Below are positions 1 to 6,015 of a stretch of 9,646 nt of DNA, in pieces. The translations under genes and the position numbers were made by a program. The stretch is from Anaerolineaceae bacterium (GTDB taxonomy: Bacteria > Chloroflexota > Anaerolineae > Anaerolineales > Anaerolineaceae): contig DMDF01000091.1 of NCBI GenBank assembly GCA_003446605.1, positions 1-9,646 of the forward strand, given 5' to 3'. The notes under the pieces are model-generated. The model was not told the origin of the DNA, did not search any database, and saw nothing but the letters and a program-made list of their open reading frames with translations. Position 1 is the stretch's first letter. Each line of letters starts with the position of its first letter.

Positions 1-867
1 CCCGTCCCCATGATGAACATCCTCAACGGCGGCGCGCATACCGGCTGGCAATCCACCGACGCGCAGGAATTCATGGTCATGCCCTTTGGCGCTCCCTCCT
101 TCGCGGAATGCGTGCGCTGGGGCGCTGAGATCTACCATGCTCTCAAATCCGTCCTCAAAGAACATGGCTACATCACTCTGGTTGGGGATGAGGGCGGCTA
201 CGCCCCACAATTAAAAGCCAACGTGGAAGCCGTGGAAGTCATTCTGGAAGCCATCGAAAAAGCGGGCTTCAAGGCTGGCAGCGATGTCGCCATTGCACTC
301 GACCCGGCAGCTTCCGAATTTTATGATGAAAAAGAAAAGGTCTACAACCTGCGCCGCGAGGGCAAGAAACTCGACCCCGCGCAGATGGTCGCCTTCTGGA
401 AATCCTGGGTGGAACAGTTCCCCATCGTTTCCATCGAAGATGGGCTGGCTCAGGATGACTGGGATGGCTGGAAGATGATGACCGAACAGATGGGCGACAA
501 GCTGCAGATCGTGGGCGATGACCTGCTGGTCACCAACCCGCAGCGTGTCAAACGTGCCATCGAAGAAAAAGCCTGCAACTCTCTGCTGGTCAAGGTCAAC
601 CAGATCGGCTCTCTGACCGAGACCATCGAAGCGGTTGAATTGTGCCAACGCGCTGGCTGGACCGCGGTCACCTCGCACCGCTCGGGTGAGACCGAAGATT
701 CCACCATTGCCGACCTGGCTGTGGCGCTCAATACCGGGCAGATCAAGACCGGTGCCCCCGCCCGTTCCGACCGGGTTGCCAAGTACAACCAGCTGCTGCG
801 CATTGAAGCAGACCTGGGTGACAGCGGCACCTTCGCCGGTTGGGGCGCGCTCAAGACCAAGCGCTAA
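1..867 (+). CDS. eno: Enolase (phosphopyruvate hydratase), C-terminal part; 5' end outside the window
   Basis: Enolase interconverts 2-phosphoglycerate and phosphoenolpyruvate in cytosolic glycolysis and gluconeogenesis. The reading frame is open from base 1 and gives 288 residues. Enolases run to about 430, so roughly the first third is missing and the ATG at 10 is internal: it lies in the family motif PVPMMNILNGG. Further family signatures follow in order: VGDEGGYAP, the metal-binding LDPAASEFYDE, PIVSIEDGL, VGDDLLVTN, the catalytic-lysine segment LLVKVNQIGSLTET, the SHRSGETEDSTIADLAV loop with the active-site histidine, and QIKTGAPARSDRVAKYNQLLRIE near the end. All expected metal ligands and catalytic residues of this part are present, so it looks functional. 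Codons are rich in G/C at third positions, unlike the genes to the right. A strong terminator follows 17 bases after the stop. Identity is essentially certain. Confidence 0.97.
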   Translation, partial: PVPMMNILNGGAHTGWQSTDAQEFMVMPFGAPSFAECVRWGAEIYHALKSVLKEHGYITLVGDEGGYAPQLKANVEAVEVILEAIEKAGFKAGSDVAIALDPAASEFYDEKEKVYNLRREGKKLDPAQMVAFWKSWVEQFPIVSIEDGLAQDDWDGWKMMTEQMGDKLQIVGDDLLVTNPQRVKRAIEEKACNSLLVKVNQIGSLTETIEAVELCQRAGWTAVTSHRSGETEDSTIADLAVALNTGQIKTGAPARSDRVAKYNQLLRIEADLGDSGTFAGWGALKTKR

Positions 868-884
868 GATACTTGAAATGACGA

Positions 885-917
885 GAGGAGAGCCAATGCT
901 CTCCTCTTTTTTGTTTT
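885..917 (+). terminator. Rho-independent terminator of enolase
   Basis: A perfect 9-bp stem (GAGGAGAGC, 885-893, with GCTCTCCTC, 898-906) closes a CAAT tetraloop and runs directly into TTTTTTGTTTT (907-917). One more A-T pair can extend the stem. It lies 17 bases after the enolase stop and points the same way. This is a classic intrinsic terminator. Confidence 0.95.
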
Positions 918-979
918 AATGATCGCTTAGATTGCATTAACGTGACAAAAGATGACAAGCTAGAGGATATTTGTGAGTG

Positions 980-1006
980 GTTCCCGGGAACGAACATCCA
1001 TGGATG
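980..1006. promoter_or_regulatory. Two adjacent perfect 12-bp palindromes, possible protein-binding site
   Basis: GTTCCCGGGAAC (980-991) and CATCCATGGATG (995-1006) are both perfect 12-bp palindromes, only three bases apart, in the noncoding stretch between the enolase terminator and the lplA stop. With no loop they suit dimeric DNA-binding proteins better than RNA hairpins. No promoter or gene start is visible beside them, so the role is unknown and chance is possible. Apart from this pair and an eight-T run near 1029-1036, I see nothing convincing in 918-1127. Confidence 0.3.
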
Positions 1007-1127
1007 AGACAGAGATTCTGATCACTTATTTTTTTTAGGATCTGAAAGATATCACACTGGCTGGTTTTATCTCGTGGTTATCAGATGCTTCGCTGCGCGC
1101 AACATGACACAGACACATATTCAAGCA

Positions 1128-1159
1128 TGTTTGTTGATCCGCCAATTCTTCAACAAACA
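1128..1159 (-). terminator. Stem-loop spanning the lplA stop codon, possible 3' end structure
   Basis: TGTTTGTTGA (1128-1137) and TCAACAAACA (1150-1159) form a perfect 10-bp stem with a 12-base loop. On the lplA transcript the stem starts in the last three codons and contains the stop. No run of U follows in the lplA direction (the next bases read TGCTTGAATATG), so it is not a textbook intrinsic terminator. It may protect the 3' end of the message or support a Rho-dependent end. Confidence 0.4.
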
Positions 1160-2133
1160 ATAAGTCGGCATAATTCATCCACCGTCATCCTGGGAATGGA
1201 ATCTTCGACCCCAATATTTCGCAGTGCAGCCTTCACATCCTCCTCGCGAAAAAATACCCCCTGAAGCGCATCTTCGATCTCAGCAATTTCTCGCTCTCCG
1301 TTGGAAAAACCAAAAAAGCGAATAGATTGGATTATCCCTCCCTTCTGCACCTGGATAAAAACTTCCACGTCGCCAGCCCTGGTTGCGCACGTTCTTCTGA
1401 CATCAAACGCCGGCGAACTACCATAATTCCAATTCCAGGTATGATATTTTTCGTCACATAAGCGCTGCACCTCTTCAATATCTTGCGTGCTCATCTCATA
1501 CAGCTGCAATTCCCATTCGGTTTCGATCCATTCTTTGAAATGCTGCTTGAAAATATCCATCGTGATATCAGGATAATGAGCCTGGATATTGGTGACCTGG
1601 TTGTGCACCGATTTTACTCCCCGAGAAACGATCTCATCCTTACCTTTCTTTAATACCGCCTGCAGCATATCCAGGTTTGAATGAAAAAGCAGGGTGCCAT
1701 GATGCAAGAGGTGTCCGCTCTTTATAGATTGGGCACTGCCAGAGATCTTTTTTCCCTCCAGCAGCAGGTCGTTGCGTTGGCTGAATTGTACCGGCACACC
1801 CAGGTCAACCAGTGTTTGAAAAATGGGCAACGACAGAGTTTTGAAATCATACTGCCGTCCTTGTACAGGGAATATGAAAGAAAAATTCAGGTTCCCCAGG
1901 TCATGATATACCGCCCCACCCCCAGATAATCTGCGTACGATCTGTATGTCATGTTCACGAACATTGCTGGTATTGATTTCTTCAAGGATGTTTTGATGCC
2001 TTCCCACCACCACCGCATTTTTATTTTGCCACAAGATGAGATATTCTTGACCTTTAGCGAGAGTGTTAAAGACATAATCCTCTAAAGCAAGATTGAAATA
2101 AGCGTCTGTTCCGGTCCAATCGATCACTCGCAT
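1150..2133 (-). CDS. lplA: Lipoate-protein ligase A
   Basis: This enzyme activates free lipoate with ATP and attaches it to lysines of lipoyl domains, such as the E2 subunits of 2-oxoacid dehydrogenases and glycine-cleavage H protein, in the cytosol. The product has 327 residues, normal for an LplA with its C-terminal accessory domain. The biotin/lipoyl-ligase core carries RRLSGGGAVYHDLGNLNFSF (from about residue 67), the lipoate-contacting glycine-rich motif, and GKKISGSAQ (127-135) with the adenylate-binding lysine. An accessory domain with the family's usual ending (IEDALQG, then a short helical tail) fills about 250-327. The ATG at 2133 has GGAG eight bases upstream. The gene is alone on its strand between + strand neighbours, and no lipoyl-domain protein lies nearby to reveal its target. 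Octanoyl transfer (LipM type) is less likely because of the accessory domain. Confidence 0.93.
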   Translation of the reverse strand: MRVIDWTGTDAYFNLALEDYVFNTLAKGQEYLILWQNKNAVVVGRHQNILEEINTSNVREHDIQIVRRLSGGGAVYHDLGNLNFSFIFPVQGRQYDFKTLSLPIFQTLVDLGVPVQFSQRNDLLLEGKKISGSAQSIKSGHLLHHGTLLFHSNLDMLQAVLKKGKDEIVSRGVKSVHNQVTNIQAHYPDITMDIFKQHFKEWIETEWELQLYEMSTQDIEEVQRLCDEKYHTWNWNYGSSPAFDVRRTCATRAGDVEVFIQVQKGGIIQSIRFFGFSNGEREIAEIEDALQGVFFREEDVKAALRNIGVEDSIPRMTVDELCRLIVC

Positions 2134-2243
2134 GAGTACACTCCAACACCATCATTCTAGCGGGAATAATAGCAAAAAAGATCCTTCTTTTTCGTGTTCA
2201 TATAAATTGCAAATACACGATTTATTTTATCTTCTACCCCCAT

Positions 2244-2275
2244 TTGTACCCCTCCTGCAGGGGCTGATGTATAAT
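2244..2275 (+). promoter_or_regulatory. Candidate promoter of trpS
   Basis: A consensus -10 box TATAAT (2270-2275) lies 35 bases before the trpS start. The nearest -35-like hexamer is TTGTAC (2244-2249), but the spacer is 20 bases, longer than the preferred 17, so the assignment rests mainly on the -10. A start near 2282 would leave a leader of about 29 bases, too short for a T-box. The rest of the divergent gap (2134-2243) is AT-rich and presumably holds the lplA promoter, which I cannot place. Confidence 0.4.
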
Positions 2276-2310
2276 CGCAATATAGAAAAAAAACACAGGA
2301 GGAAACCTGC

Positions 2311-3402
2311 ATGCCCAACCCCACACCCCCTACAAACGGAGACGAGACGGAATCGCTCAAACGCTGTATTAAACGTAGTTCCCACCTGTGGGATGAAATG
2401 CAAAAACAACCTTCCCAGTTCCGTGTGCTGACCGGGGAACGCACCACGGGTGCTCTCCATATCGGTCACTACTTTAGTTCGCTAAAGAGCCGTGTGAAGC
2501 TACAGGGATGGAGTGTGGAGATGTTCCTGATCTTGGCAGATTATCAAGCCATCACCGACAGAAAATCCACTGAAAGCTTGAAAAGCAGCATCAAGGATAT
2601 CATCCTCGATTATCTGGCGGTCGGTATTGACCCCCAAAAAGCCACTATCTTCTGCCACAGTATGGTCCCTTCACTCAACCAGCTATTGCTGCCTTTTCTC
2701 AGTGTGGTCAGCATGTCCGAATTACAGCGCAACCCCACCGTGAAGGATGAGATCGCGCTATTAGGAACACGTTCGGTCAGCGGCTTGATGATGACCTATC
2801 CGGTGCACCAGGCAGCGGATATTCTATACTGCAAAGGCAATGTGGTGCCGGGCGGCAAGGACCAACTGCCACATGTGGAATTGACACGCTCTATCGCGCG
2901 CAGGATTAACAATGATTATTTTCATGGGGAACCCTTCTTCCCTGAACCGGAATTGCTGCTGGGTGATGGGCCCATATTGTTGGGGCTGGATGGTCGCAAG
3001 ATGGGTAAAAGTTTGAATAATTCCATCCAAATCAAGATGAGCGCTGATGAAACTGCACAGCTCATCAAAAAAGCCAAGACAGATTCCAATAAGACCATCA
3101 CATACGATCCGGTTCAGCGCCCTGAGGTGGCAAACCTCTTAATGATGTATTCCCTGTGCACTGGGGCAGATCCAGCAGCGATTGCCAACCAAATTGGCTC
3201 GCAGGGTTCCTCTGTGCTGAAAAAAGAACTTACAGAAGTAATCAATGACTATTTCCAACCCATGCGCGAACGTAGAAAGCGCTACGAACAGGATGGATCT
3301 TTTGTGTGGGAAATCTTAAAACAGGGGAACATTAAAGCCAACCAAATCGCCGATAAAACCCTCAATGACCTTAGAGCAGCCATGCACATGCAATATTACT
3401 GA
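2311..3402 (+). CDS. trpS: Tryptophanyl-tRNA synthetase, second-type (HIGH-containing) form
   Basis: This class I synthetase charges tRNA-Trp with tryptophan using ATP in the cytosol. The 363-residue product has the HIGH signature as HIGHY at 50-54 within GERTTGALHIGHY, a GGKDQLPHVE motif (181-190) that helps form the active site, and KMGKS at 230-234, all correctly spaced in a Rossmann fold. It starts at an ATG preceded by a strong AGGAGG (2297-2302) about eight bases away. Compared with the common bacterial form (about 330 residues, TG-x-(I/L)-GN-Y type signature), this protein has an N-terminal extension of some 35 residues and the G-(E/D)-R-x-TG-x-L-H-(I/L)-GHY style of the second TrpRS group, known from the auxiliary TrpRS of Deinococcus and some actinobacteria. 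Whether it is the only TrpRS here cannot be seen. No trp biosynthesis gene is adjacent. Confidence 0.94.
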   Translation: MPNPTPPTNGDETESLKRCIKRSSHLWDEMQKQPSQFRVLTGERTTGALHIGHYFSSLKSRVKLQGWSVEMFLILADYQAITDRKSTESLKSSIKDIILDYLAVGIDPQKATIFCHSMVPSLNQLLLPFLSVVSMSELQRNPTVKDEIALLGTRSVSGLMMTYPVHQAADILYCKGNVVPGGKDQLPHVELTRSIARRINNDYFHGEPFFPEPELLLGDGPILLGLDGRKMGKSLNNSIQIKMSADETAQLIKKAKTDSNKTITYDPVQRPEVANLLMMYSLCTGADPAAIANQIGSQGSSVLKKELTEVINDYFQPMRERRKRYEQDGSFVWEILKQGNIKANQIADKTLNDLRAAMHMQYY

Positions 3403-3408
3403 TAAATT

Positions 3409-3439
3409 GTCCAGTGTTTTACTGACCCGCCATTTTATT
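3409..3439 (+). terminator. Weak terminator-like hairpin after trpS
   Basis: Seven bases after the trpS stop, GTC(C)AGT can pair with ACTGAC (3421-3426) around a GTTTT loop, giving six pairs with one bulged C. A T-rich stretch (ATTTTATTTAT) begins only about five bases later. The stem is short and the T-run displaced, so this is a weak candidate. Confidence 0.3.
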
Positions 3440-3482
3440 TATCGCTCCATACAGTTCGTCTTTGAGAGAAGAACAGTTTGAC

Positions 3483-3517
3483 AATACGATCAAGCAAGGA
3501 TTATCCTCGGTCGTATT
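3483..3517. terminator. Inverted repeat in the convergent trpS-tupC gap
   Basis: AATACGA (3483-3489) and TCGTATT (3511-3517) form a 7-bp stem, and inside the loop AGGA-TTA-TCCT can form a small second hairpin. The repeat sits between the converging ends of trpS and tupC, where a two-way terminator is expected. Neither flank is a proper T-run, so a Rho-assisted end or another role is possible. Confidence 0.35.
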
Positions 3518-3529
3518 ATAAAAGGAAAT

Positions 3530-4201
3530 TCAAATCTTCCAATGCTTCAAAAATAATTTCACATCCTCATTTTGTGGATTTCGCAGCACGCTCTTTGCCG
3601 ATCCCTGTTCCACGATTTCTCCTTTATCCAAAAAAATAATCTCCTCCGCCAATCGCAATGCCTGTGCCGGAGAGTGAGTAGAGATAATAGTCGTGCAGCC
3701 GGTATCTGCTACGTAGCGCAGCAACGTAGTCTCAATTTCATCCATCCCCCGAATGTCTGCCGATGAGGTGGGTTCATCTAACAGTAACAATGTATGCGGA
3801 AGTGCAATCATCCTTGCAAACGCCATGCGTTGTGTCTCACCACCGGAAAGCGTATGCCCGTGTGCAGTTGCCATGCCATCCATGCCAACTGCTTGAAGAG
3901 CATGCATTGCTTTTTCAGTGCTTGAGGGAGATTTTGGAAGTGCAATTTCCACATTCTTGCGCACGGTAAAACCAAAAGCATAAGGCAATTGCGGCATGTA
4001 GCCCATATTCTCCCGAGGAATATTTTTTACTTCACCCATATCGGGTTTTAATGTTCCTGCCATGATACGCAATAAGGTAGTTTTCCCACTGCCGTTTACA
4101 CCCATCAATACATAGCGTTTGCCTTCTTCAAAAGCCAGATAAGGAATATTGAGGATGGTGCGATCTTCAAATTTCTTGACAATATTCACCAATTCAATCA
4201 T
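3530..4201 (-). CDS. tupC: Tungstate-type ABC transporter, ATP-binding subunit
   Basis: This is the cytoplasmic ATPase that powers oxyanion import through TupB. The 223-residue product is a single, compact nucleotide-binding domain: Walker A GVNGSGKTT (34-42), Q-loop glutamine in YMPQ (about 71), ABC signature LSGGETQRMAFAR (118-130), Walker B LLLLDEP (138-144) and the H-loop histidine in STHSPAQAL (176). There is no C-terminal TOBE regulatory domain, in keeping with TupC and unlike ModC (about 350 residues with a molybdate-binding tail). The ATG at 4201 overlaps the tupB end by 8 bases, and GAGGGG about ten bases upstream, inside tupB, serves as ribosome binding site. Translation is therefore probably coupled to tupB. 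It is the last gene of the tupABC unit. The tungstate assignment depends on TupA; the ATPase alone would only say anion importer. Confidence 0.9.
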   Translation of the reverse strand: MIELVNIVKKFEDRTILNIPYLAFEEGKRYVLMGVNGSGKTTLLRIMAGTLKPDMGEVKNIPRENMGYMPQLPYAFGFTVRKNVEIALPKSPSSTEKAMHALQAVGMDGMATAHGHTLSGGETQRMAFARMIALPHTLLLLDEPTSSADIRGMDEIETTLLRYVADTGCTTIISTHSPAQALRLAEEIIFLDKGEIVEQGSAKSVLRNPQNEDVKLFLKHWKI

Positions 4202-4883
4202 CGCGCAACTTCCCCTCTTGCAGCCGCTGTACTACCGCATTAATCAGGAAGGAAATAACCAGCAGGACAATTCCCAATGCGATGGCGAATTCAAAATGAC
4301 CCATATTGGTCTGCAGCATGATCGCAGTTGTCATCACCCGTGTTTTATACTGTACGTTTCCTCCCACAATGGACACCGCGCCAACTTCCGCAATAGCCCT
4401 GCCAAAACCCGCCAGCACCGTTGAAATTAACTGCATTCTGCATTCATAAATTGTATACAGCATCTGCTTGGATCGAGAGAGTCCCACCCCAACTGCAGTC
4501 TCTTGGATCTGCGGCGCACGTAAGGACACAATGTTATTTGTCAGACCTGTGATAATGGGCGTAATCAATACCACCTGAGCAATTACCATGGCAGTCACAG
4601 TATAGAGGAGTTTGAGTTTTCCAAGTGGACCACTCCGCGATAAGATCAACAGGACAATTAACCCAGCTACCACAGGCGGCAAGCCCATCAATGTGTTTGT
4701 AATGCGCAATACCCATGCTTTCCCACGGAATTCAGTGCTCCCTATGAACACCCCTAACGGTATCCCCAGCAAAGAAGATATGATCGTACTGGAAAAAGAC
4801 ATCCGCAGTGTTACGCCGATGATCTGGCGCAATTCCGGATCTGCACCAAACAACAATTTAATAGCTTGAATAATTGAATCCAC
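4194..4883 (-). CDS. tupB: Tungstate-type ABC transporter, permease subunit
   Basis: This inner-membrane permease forms the channel for oxyanion import, as a homodimer by family rule. The 229 residues contain about five hydrophobic segments (around 22-47, 58-82, 88-112, 150-175 and 198-216). The cytoplasmic loop that docks on the ATPase reads ETAVGVGLSRSKQML, followed by AGFGRAIAEVGAV, typical of the Mo/W/sulfate permease family. Length and order match TupB. The start is taken at a GTG (4881-4883): an in-frame TAA lies two codons upstream, and the aligned N-terminus fits. No Shine-Dalgarno sequence precedes it; the preceding 20 bases are almost all A and T. A terminator-like hairpin lies just upstream. 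Both features suggest the permease is made at a lower level than TupA. Its end overlaps tupC by 8 bases. Confidence 0.9.
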   Translation of the reverse strand: MDSIIQAIKLLFGADPELRQIIGVTLRMSFSSTIISSLLGIPLGVFIGSTEFRGKAWVLRITNTLMGLPPVVAGLIVLLILSRSGPLGKLKLLYTVTAMVIAQVVLITPIITGLTNNIVSLRAPQIQETAVGVGLSRSKQMLYTIYECRMQLISTVLAGFGRAIAEVGAVSIVGGNVQYKTRVMTTAIMLQTNMGHFEFAIALGIVLLVISFLINAVVQRLQEGKLRDD

Positions 4884-4892
4884 AAGTTTTTA

Positions 4893-4931
4893 TAAAAAAT
4901 AAAAGGAGGAGGGTGGTCTATTTACCCTCCC
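4893..4931 (-). terminator. Terminator-like hairpin between tupA and tupB
   Basis: On the - strand GGAGGGT (4930-4924) pairs perfectly with ACCCTCC (4914-4908) around a nine-base loop, with one further G-U pair, and is followed by TCCTTTTATTTTTT (4907-4894). It lies 19 bases after the tupA stop and about ten bases before the tupB start. In importer operons such a leaky terminator or 3' stabilising stem commonly leaves more receptor message than permease message. It could equally act as a full stop for some transcripts. Confidence 0.7.
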
Positions 4932-4949
4932 ACTTTTCACAGAATGCGC

Positions 4950-5840
4950 TTACTGAAGAACAAAGAACAAGGGTTCGCCGTATTCGGCAGTACCATACTG
5001 GGCAATGAGATCAAGCGCTTTCTCAGATGTCATCCAATCGATGAAAGCTAATGCACCGGCATAATTCGTATCAGACCAGCGGTCTGGTGTGACTGCGATC
5101 ATGGAATAAGTGTTCATCATTTCATCCGATTCTTCCATCAGGATGCTGAGTGAATCTTCATGAGCCAGATAGGTTGCTTTATCAGAAAGAGTGTAGGCTT
5201 GCATCTCGTCTGCAACCGTGAGCGCTCTGCCCATGCCTTCACCAATATTGACATACCACTCCTGCCCATCAGGATTATATCCAATCCCATCCCAAATTTT
5301 CAGTTCTGCCTTGTTGGTTCCGCTGGCATCACCACGCGTAATGAACGTGGCACCTGCATCCGCGATAGCCTGGAATGCTTCACCAGCTGTGGCACTGTCC
5401 TTCACCCCCGCCGGATCCTCTGCAGGTCCTACAATTACAAAGTAATTGTATATAAAAGGAACACGTACCTCGCCATAACCTTCGTTACAATATTCTTCTT
5501 CGGAGGCTTTGCTATGCACAAGCAGACAATCTGCATCACCATTGCGCGCTTTTTCAATGGCAGCACCGGTTCCCGCTGAAGTGATCTCCAGAGTGTAGCC
5601 CGTATCTGATTCGAAATAGGGCTGCAGATACGGCAGTAAGCCAGAGTCGTTGACAGATGTGGTTGTAGATAATCGAATAACGGGGTTTTCTATCGCTGTT
5701 TCAGGCTCTACTTCCGTTGAAGTTGCTGATTCAACAGGGACCTCGGTCGTTGCAACAGGCTCGTCTCCATCTTGCTGCGTACATGCAGTAAAACCGACCA
5801 CCATTGCAAACGCGACCAATACTAAGAAAAACTTTTTCAT
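4950..5840 (-). CDS. tupA: Tungstate-binding lipoprotein of the TupABC importer
   Basis: TupA is the extracytoplasmic receptor that binds tungstate with high affinity and delivers it to TupB. The 296-residue product begins with a lipoprotein signal: MKKFF, a hydrophobic stretch and the lipobox FTAC with the lipidated cysteine at 20. An acidic, Ser/Thr-rich linker follows (about 21-52), then the binding domain. It opens with STTTSVNDSGLLPYL (58-72), the TupA hallmark that contributes oxyanion-binding Ser/Thr, and continues with GTGAAIEKARNGDADCLLVH, FVIVGPAEDPAG, TRGDASGTNKAEL and AYTLSDKATYLA, all typical of TupA and unlike ModA or WtpA. I chose the ATG at 5840 because AAAGGAG lies about six bases upstream; a start ten codons earlier would put non-signal residues first and lie inside the structured leader. 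Expression is probably controlled by the leader at 5844-5975. Binding specificity for tungstate over molybdate is inferred from family. Confidence 0.93.
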   Translation of the reverse strand: MKKFFLVLVAFAMVVGFTACTQQDGDEPVATTEVPVESATSTEVEPETAIENPVIRLSTTTSVNDSGLLPYLQPYFESDTGYTLEITSAGTGAAIEKARNGDADCLLVHSKASEEEYCNEGYGEVRVPFIYNYFVIVGPAEDPAGVKDSATAGEAFQAIADAGATFITRGDASGTNKAELKIWDGIGYNPDGQEWYVNIGEGMGRALTVADEMQAYTLSDKATYLAHEDSLSILMEESDEMMNTYSMIAVTPDRWSDTNYAGALAFIDWMTSEKALDLIAQYGTAEYGEPLFFVLQ

Positions 5841-5843
5841 GCT

Positions 5844-5975
5844 ATTCTCCTTTCCAAACACGGGAGGCATTACTGTTTCCGGTAATACCCTTGAGCATGG
5901 CTGGTATGAATGGATTTACCAGTATGCTGCTGCTCACATACCCATGGAATCCCGAAGGGTAGTGAGTCGAAGAAT
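5844..5975 (-). promoter_or_regulatory. Moco/Tuco-type riboswitch in the tupA leader
   Basis: The leader folds on paper into a closed multi-branch structure. P1 pairs AUUCUUC (5975-5969) with GGAGAAU (5850-5844) and so buries the tupA ribosome binding site. Hairpin 2 pairs CUCACUACCC (5966-5957) with GGGUA-U-GUGAG (5943-5933), ten pairs with one bulged U. Hairpin 3 pairs AGCAU and CUGGUA (5928-5917) with UACCAG and AUGCU (5906-5894) across an A/CC internal loop. Hairpin 4 pairs GGUAUUAC (5889-5882) with GUAAUGCC (5873-5866) and is capped by GGAAAC, a GAAA tetraloop on a G-C pair. The Moco RNA family controls molybdopterin and Mo/W transport genes in this way, with GGAAAC-capped stem and GCCUCCC tail as I remember its consensus. 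The design suggests an off-switch acting on translation when tungsten or molybdenum cofactor is plentiful. The family call rests on structure, context and memory, not on a covariance search. Confidence 0.72.
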
Positions 5976-5985
5976 CTAATAAGCA

Positions 5986-6014
5986 ATTATAGTCTTCTGC
6001 ATTGGGTAATGCAA
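5986..6014 (-). promoter_or_regulatory. Promoter of the tupABC transcript
   Basis: On the - strand TTGCAT (6014-6009) and a consensus TATAAT (5991-5986) are separated by exactly 17 bases. Transcription would begin near 5979, just before the first base of the P1 stem at 5975. The agreement between promoter and RNA structure supports both calls. It also means tupABC can be transcribed apart from the moa genes upstream, though read-through from them is not excluded. Confidence 0.6.
5998..6013. promoter_or_regulatory. Inverted repeat over the -35 box, candidate operator
   Basis: TGCATT (6013-6008) and AATGCA (6003-5998), read on the - strand, form a perfect 6-bp inverted repeat with an ACCC spacer. 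It overlaps the -35 hexamer of the tup promoter, the position expected for a repressor site. It does not resemble the ModE box as I know it. No regulator gene lies in the window. Confidence 0.4.
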
Positions 6015-6015
6015 C

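Noticed and set aside
211..678. A 155-codon open frame on the - strand within enolase
   Set aside because: Antisense to strongly conserved enolase sequence; the open frame follows from its codon bias.
2160..2200. Terminator in the lplA-trpS gap formed by A- and T-runs near 2174-2193
   Set aside because: The pairing consists almost only of A-T pairs and sits between two divergent gene starts, where no transcript is expected to end.
2276..2310. T-box leader for trpS
   Set aside because: The predicted leader is about 29 bases and no T-box sequence or antiterminator is present.
3530..4201. ModC (molybdate) identity for the ATPase
   Set aside because: There is no C-terminal molybdate-binding TOBE domain, and the partner receptor is TupA-like rather than ModA-like.
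5841..5870. Start of TupA ten codons upstream of the chosen ATG
   Set aside because: The extra residues would precede the Lys-Lys start of the signal peptide, and the upstream ATG lies in the 3' strand of the aptamer hairpin; the GGAG before 5840 fits the later start.
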